NCBI RefSeq assembly: GCF_023151555.2
Contig: NZ_CP100425.1
Location: forward strand, 2,046,001-2,110,000
Direction of reading: 5' to 3'
Origin: Photobacterium sp. CCB-ST2H9
Lineage (GTDB): Bacteria; Pseudomonadota; Gammaproteobacteria; Enterobacterales; Vibrionaceae
Length of the DNA: 64,000 bases
Made by a program: the position numbers and the translations under genes. Under the pieces are notes generated by a model. The model ran no database searches and was not told where the DNA came from. It worked only from the letters and a program-made list of their open reading frames with translations. This document shows positions 59,503-64,000 of the stretch, one piece after another. Numbering within the stretch: position 1 is the first letter of the stretch; every line of letters starts with the position of its first letter.

Positions 59503-61230
59503 TCAGTGATAAATGCAGCGACAACCAAGCAGTGATGTCACGACTTGGCTGATATATTTAAGAGAATATTGATGTCGAGAGCGACGTATCCAAACCAAAA
59601 GCAATAACAGAAATACTGCTCCGAAGTCGATACTACCACCACCTCTTTTACTGTTGTTATTGGCTCGCATCAGATCAAGCGTTTCACGCAGAAGATCATA
59701 TGTGAGCTTTTGATGTTTGATATCAGTTACGCTGACGTGGCTATCTGATTCATTGCTATATTGATGTCTATGATATACCAGACGAACAATATTACTTTGA
59801 TTATACATCTCAATCGAGTGCGAACCTCGGTTAAAGATGCCACCTAAATTACCGCCTCGCATCGTTTGACTTTCTTTACCATTCACATAAATAGTCAGTG
59901 AATCGAGAAACTCATGAGAATGCACCCAATAATTAAACGTCAGCTCTCCTCTTGGCAGGCCTTCTAATACCAGCTCTGAGACTTGATCTTTTTCAAGAGA
60001 ACTTGTACTTCTCAGATTTTCTCCACTGACTTGCCAAACATTGCCATTATCGTATGCTTTGTGGCCAGGCAATGTGGATAAATAATCAGTGACCTCTTGA
60101 GGCGCATCCTGCAATGCGTGATAGTCGAGCCAAGCAACAACTTTACCTTCCCTGAAATCATCCGAGTCAAATTCCAGCTGAACTCTACCCTGTTTGAATC
60201 TTGGAATCAGATAAGATATCTGGATGTTACACTCAGCACCGGGTTCTAAATCACCGCTACATTGATCTTGACTTGAATCAATATAGCCAAGTTCCATACC
60301 ATCTACAGTCACTTTAGGGTTATTAAGCCGAATCGTATTGTCAGAGTGGTTCGTCAACGTAAAAGTATGGAAGTAGTTACCCATTTTTATGATGCCGAGG
60401 TCTTCACTTTGGCGATAAGAGAGCCCTTTCGTGTGATCGGAAATCCAATCACTGTAATGACTGACTTTGGTATACACACCAGGGTAAATACCACATCCTC
60501 TGCCCCAGCTCACAATTCCCATTTGTCTGGGACCATCATTCGTGTCGAATATAATTGGACCACCGCTGTCGCCCATACAGGTATCTTTACCCGTTTCTCC
60601 CGCGCAAAATACACCCTCCCCCAAATTTTGGTAACTGCCGGGCAAGTTTTTGCATTGCGTCAGTGGAACAAAGGGAACTTCGACTTGATGTAAAACAGGA
60701 GAACTATCGCTGCCTTCTCTCCGAGTCGGATCATATTGGCGATAGCCAAAGCCAATCGCTGTGAGCCCAAATCCCGCTTTCAACTCCTCAAAATGATTCA
60801 GATTCGCTAACTCTATGCGTGACTTTCCTAGCGCTCGGGTTAATTCAAGAATTGCAATATCATCGCCTTGGGCTTTGGAAGAAATTTGATAATTTTTATG
60901 CAGGTAAATATGTTTGATAGAGACACGCTCGGCTGATGATAAATTATTCATATCATAAGCACCAATCACAACTTCAGCATCGGTTGGCTTTAACCCCTGA
61001 ACACAGTGAGCAGCGGTCAGAACATATCGATCGCCTAAAAAGCTGCCGCCACATAAGGCGTCATTTTTATTCAGCCGTGTTAAAGCGACCATAAATGGCC
61101 ATGCGTTTAATTTCGCTTTGTCACCACCAATAATTCGGCTAGTTATGTCAGATTCCATTCCAGAAGCAGCAAAGGAGAACGATGCCAGCAAGAGTGCTCC
61201 AATCACTCCTGATAAATAGAATTGCTTCAT
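59503..61230 (-). CDS. Secreted trypsin-like serine protease with GlyGly-CTERM-like tail
   Basis: A 575-residue protein with signal peptide (cleavage near FSFAAS) and activation site RIIGGDKAK (about 32). The chymotrypsin-fold domain has triad LTAAHC (His75), DDIAIL (Asp124) and CMGDSGGP (Ser222), plus Asp six residues before the Ser (trypsin-like specificity). A middle beta domain (about 280-350) and a second domain follow. The end SKRGGGSIDFGAVFLLLLLV then WIRRSR is a GlyGly-CTERM signal, as in Vibrio VesB-type proteases exported by type II secretion and processed by rhombosortase. Unusually, 23 residues follow the basic end. Confidence 0.9.
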   Translation of the reverse strand: MKQFYLSGVIGALLLASFSFAASGMESDITSRIIGGDKAKLNAWPFMVALTRLNKNDALCGGSFLGDRYVLTAAHCVQGLKPTDAEVVIGAYDMNNLSSAERVSIKHIYLHKNYQISSKAQGDDIAILELTRALGKSRIELANLNHFEELKAGFGLTAIGFGYRQYDPTRREGSDSSPVLHQVEVPFVPLTQCKNLPGSYQNLGEGVFCAGETGKDTCMGDSGGPIIFDTNDGPRQMGIVSWGRGCGIYPGVYTKVSHYSDWISDHTKGLSYRQSEDLGIIKMGNYFHTFTLTNHSDNTIRLNNPKVTVDGMELGYIDSSQDQCSGDLEPGAECNIQISYLIPRFKQGRVQLEFDSDDFREGKVVAWLDYHALQDAPQEVTDYLSTLPGHKAYDNGNVWQVSGENLRSTSSLEKDQVSELVLEGLPRGELTFNYWVHSHEFLDSLTIYVNGKESQTMRGGNLGGIFNRGSHSIEMYNQSNIVRLVYHRHQYSNESDSHVSVTDIKHQKLTYDLLRETLDLMRANNNSKRGGGSIDFGAVFLLLLLVWIRRSRHQYSLKYISQVVTSLLGCRCIYH

Positions 61231-61500
61231 AGATACCTCAAAAATATCCCACAGCCTTCGTGGGAACGGTACCATAGCATGATTGATTCAAAAGTAAATC
61301 AAAGAGATTTAGGCGTGAAAATTTTTACGATATGTATACTTTTATAAAACAAATCTCTTTAAATTTTTCAAAAATATCAGGACAGACATCTAAAGAAACA
61401 ATAACCTTCCCTGATTCGTCTCATTAAAATCAGAGAAGTCTAATCAAATTTTTCTATCGGATGACTGCCCCGTCATTTTATGTGCTGGAGCCATTCATAT

Positions 61501-61980
61501 TTAAAACACGCCATTTCCATTTCGAACTTGGCCACCCGTCATCAGTGCATACAACCGCATAGAGAAACTAATCCCTTGCACCGCATCCCAGTGTTCAACC
61601 AATCGACCGTCAGAAACTCTCCACGTATCTATAATATTTAAGCCCTGAGTATCATCACCACGATGTTTCGCTTTCAGCGTGGCATGCGAATGTAAAATCA
61701 CGGAGTCACCATCCACATAAACATGCTTCACGTCATAGCTAAACTCTGGCGCATTTTTAACCAAGTTACTCACCGTTTTAACCACGCCCTCAATCCCATT
61801 CGCGATGTTCCGATTGTGCTGCTCATAAGGCTGGCCTGCATATCGACGCGTCATTTCGTCAAAATTGTGGTCGTTCATCATTAGCTGTACAAATTCGATT
61901 GCCAGCGCTGCATTCCTTTTGTCTGTGTTGCTCCAGTGAGATTTTTCCAGCGCTTCCAGATTGATTTTTGGGGATGACAT
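61501..61980 (-). CDS. SnoaL-like/NTF2-fold protein
   Basis: A 159-residue protein with the polyketide-cyclase/SnoaL pattern: AALAIEFVQLMMNDHNFDEM, YEQHNRNIANGIEGVVKTV, VILHSHATLKAKHRGD and IIDTWRVSDGRLVEHWDAVQ. The family includes cyclases, isomerases and ligand-binding proteins; the substrate is unknown. GAGGAG lies ahead of the ATG at 61980. Divergent from the HxlR regulator, which probably controls it. Confidence 0.88.
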   Translation of the reverse strand: MSSPKINLEALEKSHWSNTDKRNAALAIEFVQLMMNDHNFDEMTRRYAGQPYEQHNRNIANGIEGVVKTVSNLVKNAPEFSYDVKHVYVDGDSVILHSHATLKAKHRGDDTQGLNIIDTWRVSDGRLVEHWDAVQGISFSMRLYALMTGGQVRNGNGVF

Positions 61981-62067
61981 CGATTCACTCCTCATCATTT
62001 CAAGAGACTTTCCAGTGTGACCAGGTGGCCGCACATTTAACTTTCAAAATGCAAGTTAATCCATTTG

Positions 62068-62082
62068 CTTGCAATGTGCAAG
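62068..62082. promoter_or_regulatory. Candidate HxlR operator in the divergent promoter
   Basis: Palindrome CTTGCA-ATG-TGCAAG; another half TGCAAG is at about 62050-62055. It lies midway between the two divergent starts, so it may control both genes. Confidence 0.55.
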
Positions 62083-62122
62083 TGTTTTAAACTGAGCACT
62101 TCAACTGAAAACGAGGTAAGAC

Positions 62123-62521
62123 ATGACACGACGTTCAAACTGCCCAATCTCGAATGTACTGGATATTGTCGGCGACAAATGGAGCTTACTGATACTTCGG
62201 GATCTCATCTTTTTTGGCAAACATTCGTATTCCGAGCTACAACATTCGGAAGAGCGCATGGCAACCAACATACTTTCCAGCCGCTTAGAGCGGCTCGAGA
62301 AAGACGGCTTGATCACCAAGCAAACTGATGTCAACGACAAACGAAAAAAACGTTATGCGCTGACACAGGCTGGTAAAGACATGTTACCTATCCTGTTAGA
62401 GATGATTATTTGGAGCAGCAAATACGATCCGAATACCAATGCACCCACTCAGGTCATAGAGAGAGCACAAAATGACCGTGAAAACCTGATCAATGACTTG
62501 CTGGCAAGAATAGAAAACTGA
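62123..62521 (+). CDS. HxlR-family transcriptional regulator
   Basis: A 132-residue winged-helix protein with the HxlR signature: CPISNVLDIVGDKWSLLILR, then YSELQHSEERMATNILSSRL and LEKDGLITKQTDVNDKRKKR. The single Cys near the N-terminus (Cys7) is where redox- or aldehyde-sensing relatives carry their reactive Cys. AACGAGGTAAGAC precedes the ATG. Confidence 0.93.
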   Translation: MTRRSNCPISNVLDIVGDKWSLLILRDLIFFGKHSYSELQHSEERMATNILSSRLERLEKDGLITKQTDVNDKRKKRYALTQAGKDMLPILLEMIIWSSKYDPNTNAPTQVIERAQNDRENLINDLLARIEN

Positions 62522-62744
62522 CAAACGATATGATCTCGCACATCAGATTAGGCCAACATATCACTCGCGATCATCGGCATAGAAGCATCCCATAAAACAC
62601 TATCATTTGTTATGTTTCTGAGTACATTTCTCAAATCAAGTTCGTACCTTGATTTACTAATACGGAAATGGGCAATGAGGGCAAACATAATGAATGACAA
62701 GGCTCACCAACCAGGTATTGCTACACTTGGTGAGCCTGTTTAAT

Positions 62745-63073
62745 TTAATCAATTCCGATATATGCCACTTGGTTTGATAATTCAGTCGTATCACTCGTAT
62801 TCACGGAAATATTCACTTTCCTCTCAGCTGCTTTTGCTGCGAGCGCAACAGATAAAAAACCATTAAATGCAGGATGACTTAAATCTGCATGAACATAGGA
62901 TTTACCACCACAGCTCTGAATGAGTTTAATCACTAACTTGTTTTCAAAAAAATGCTTATCATCGCGCGAACCTTCCACGGTCACTTTATCCAATGTGATA
63001 CCTTCACAATCAATGGTCTCTGCCATTGAAATACTCGAAAATAAAAATGGCAAAACCAAAAAAACTTCTTCAT
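62745..63073 (-). pseudogene. Small exported protein gene with frameshift in a T7 run
   Basis: An ATG at 63073 with GGAG five bases upstream starts MKKFF. After the homopolymer at 63064-63058 (T7 on this strand) the continuing frame shifts. With one more T it would read MKKFFLVLPFLFSSISMA, a perfect signal peptide, followed by the mature part ETIDCEGITLDKVTVEGSRD to the stop at 62745. Two Cys may form a disulfide. Without the upstream start only an unlikely TTG and a 13-residue leader are available. Sequencing error or phase variation are alternatives to decay. Confidence 0.65.
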
Positions 63074-63217
63074 AAGAACTCCACGATTGATAAAAGTTGA
63101 TACGTCTAACCCTATCGATTCATGCCATAGCGACTCGCAGCGAAATTCATCTGCTACAGCGCCTTCCGAACCAAGCAATACCGCAGAGATGATAAAGATG
63201 TATGTGCACCGTTTCAT
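62981..63217 (-). CDS. Short exported peptide, probably truncated
   Basis: An ATG at 63217 begins MKRCTYIFIISAVLLGSEGA and VADEFRCESLWHESIG, a clear signal peptide plus the start of a mature domain. The frame then runs out of register through the next gene's ribosome site. The second half looks like out-of-frame read-through, so this is probably a remnant of a paralogue of its left neighbour. Confidence 0.35.
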   Translation of the reverse strand: MKRCTYIFIISAVLLGSEGAVADEFRCESLWHESIGLDVSTFINRGVLMKKFFWFCHFYFRVFQWQRPLIVKVSHWIK

Positions 63218-63389
63218 GAATTGATGCATTTCAAGTCGCATCTTTGCGGGTAAGCGCAAAGTTGCATTGAGGCGTCAATCTAAATGCGTGTGCTGGAACC
63301 AATCAAAGCGCCCCGTCACACAGGAGCGCTATGAATTTCATCAAGTTAGGAGGGGGTTCTCAGGATAAGACGTTAACAACGGCTGTTTG

Positions 63390-63987
63390 TTAACAATGTC
63401 GTTCCCGTTCAGCCTTCAGGTTCGCTATTATATGCTGGCTGCAAACTTGAATACCTTCACACTCTAAGAGAGCCGCCGTTACTCCCGGACCGCCACTCGA
63501 TGAGCCCCCGTCATAATCGGCCACGTTCTGATGCCCCAGCAAGTGAAGGATAAACGCATCGCTCGAAGAGGCAATCCCACCGCCACAATAGGTAATCACG
63601 CGCTCGGCCGCCAATATTGGCAGAAACAGCTTACGTAACTCTTCAGCCGGACGATAGCGCATCGTAAAGCACGACACGAGTGCCCTTCCCGATACCTAGC
63701 CGGCCCATGTGGTCGGCGAACCATTCCGCGGTTGGCATCGTAAACGTGTAGGAAGACCGTTGGGGATCCGATATTTTCAGGAGATCAGCAAATGTTGCGC
63801 CTGGAATGTGGCTTCGCTTAAACTCACGCCTCCCGCTTCTGATACGCGGAAATGGTCAGAGTTTAACTTGCACCGTAGCATCCACAATGCGCAGGTCAGG
63901 GTCGTCCAGATGTTTCTCCAGCCACTCTGGTTCGACAAGCGGGTGGAGAGTGCCTGTCTCGGGTAAATGCATATTGAACTGACTCAT
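63390..63987 (-). pseudogene. Thiosulfate/rhodanese-type sulfurtransferase pseudogene
   Basis: An ATG at 63987, with AGGGAGA upstream, starts MSQFNMHLPETGTLHPLVEP and EWLEKHLDDPDLRIVDATVQ. A TGA follows at about 63862. Homology resumes in another frame with FKRSHIPGATFADLLKISDP and EWFADHMGRLGIGKGTRVVL. It then jumps, with the end of domain 1 and start of domain 2 deleted, to YRPAEELRKLFLPILAAERV and ITYCGGGIASSSDAFILHLL, which contains the catalytic Cys loop. At least two frame changes and an internal deletion make it non-functional. Confidence 0.8.
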
Positions 63988-64000
63988 AGCAATCTCCCTG

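Noticed and set aside
62698..62737. GGCTCACCAA / TTGGTGAGCC hairpin after the frameshifted exported gene
   Set aside because: Clear hairpin but weak T-run in the direction of the gene; possible terminator, not called.

Overview
The window looks like a chromosomal segment from a marine gammaproteobacterium, most probably of the Vibrionaceae (Vibrio/Photobacterium/Grimontia type). This is inferred from a large array of integron gene cassettes separated by VCR-like attC sites, a PhoB-box pstSCAB operon, a GlyGly-CTERM trypsin-like protease, a MetJ-box metR and a CusCBA-type copper efflux operon. No rRNA, tRNA or CRISPR was seen.

Layout. (1) 1-1635: an AT-rich left edge carrying the first 545 codons of a ZorA-type protein, so a Zorya anti-phage system probably continues to the left. 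(2) 2.1-9.5 kb: a leftward copper-tolerance operon (His/Cys-rich exported protein, cusC, cusB with two C-terminal CusF-like domains, cusA, cupredoxin) behind a CueR/MerR-type promoter with a 19-bp spacer. (3) 9.7-18.2 kb: mostly single leftward accessory genes (thioesterase, racemase, GST, acetyltransferase, cupin, SRPBCC, YjbR) that look like cassette cargo but mostly lack recognisable attC sites. (4) 18.2-31.99 kb: a clean leftward array of about 22 cassettes, each gene followed by an attC. It ends at the right in a C39-like peptidase gene placed exactly at an attI-like junction. (5) 32-35.7 kb: a DUF11-repeat surface protein between two copies of a non-coding repeat, then a broken DUF805 copy. 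(6) 35.7-39.9 kb: a second, damaged cassette sub-array (SMI1/KNR4 pseudogene, unknown proteins, a protein with two PD-(D/E)XK-like domains) headed by a second copy of the attI-like module. (7) 40.4-64 kb: mainly core-type genes: DUF805, LysR with a divergent FAD/Fe-S D-lactate-type dehydrogenase, MCP, pstSCAB, MscS channel, HslJ-like lipoprotein, two GGDEF proteins, metR, the protease, an HxlR regulator with a SnoaL-like gene, and two damaged genes at the right edge.

The most unusual element is the cassette region. Around 25 attC sites lie in one orientation with no integrase gene in the window, and the sites point to an attI on the right. At that side of both sub-arrays sits the same roughly 350-430 bp module. 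The homology between the two modules stops exactly at a GTTRRRY core, as expected if each were an attI into which different cassettes had been inserted. The module contains paired ACGACAT-N-ATGTCGT palindromes and is fused to a repeat that occurs four times in the window, each time at a junction between core and accessory DNA, including the one next to zorA. Several junctions (DUF805 fragment to half an attC; two half attCs around a gene tail) record illegitimate rearrangement of the array.
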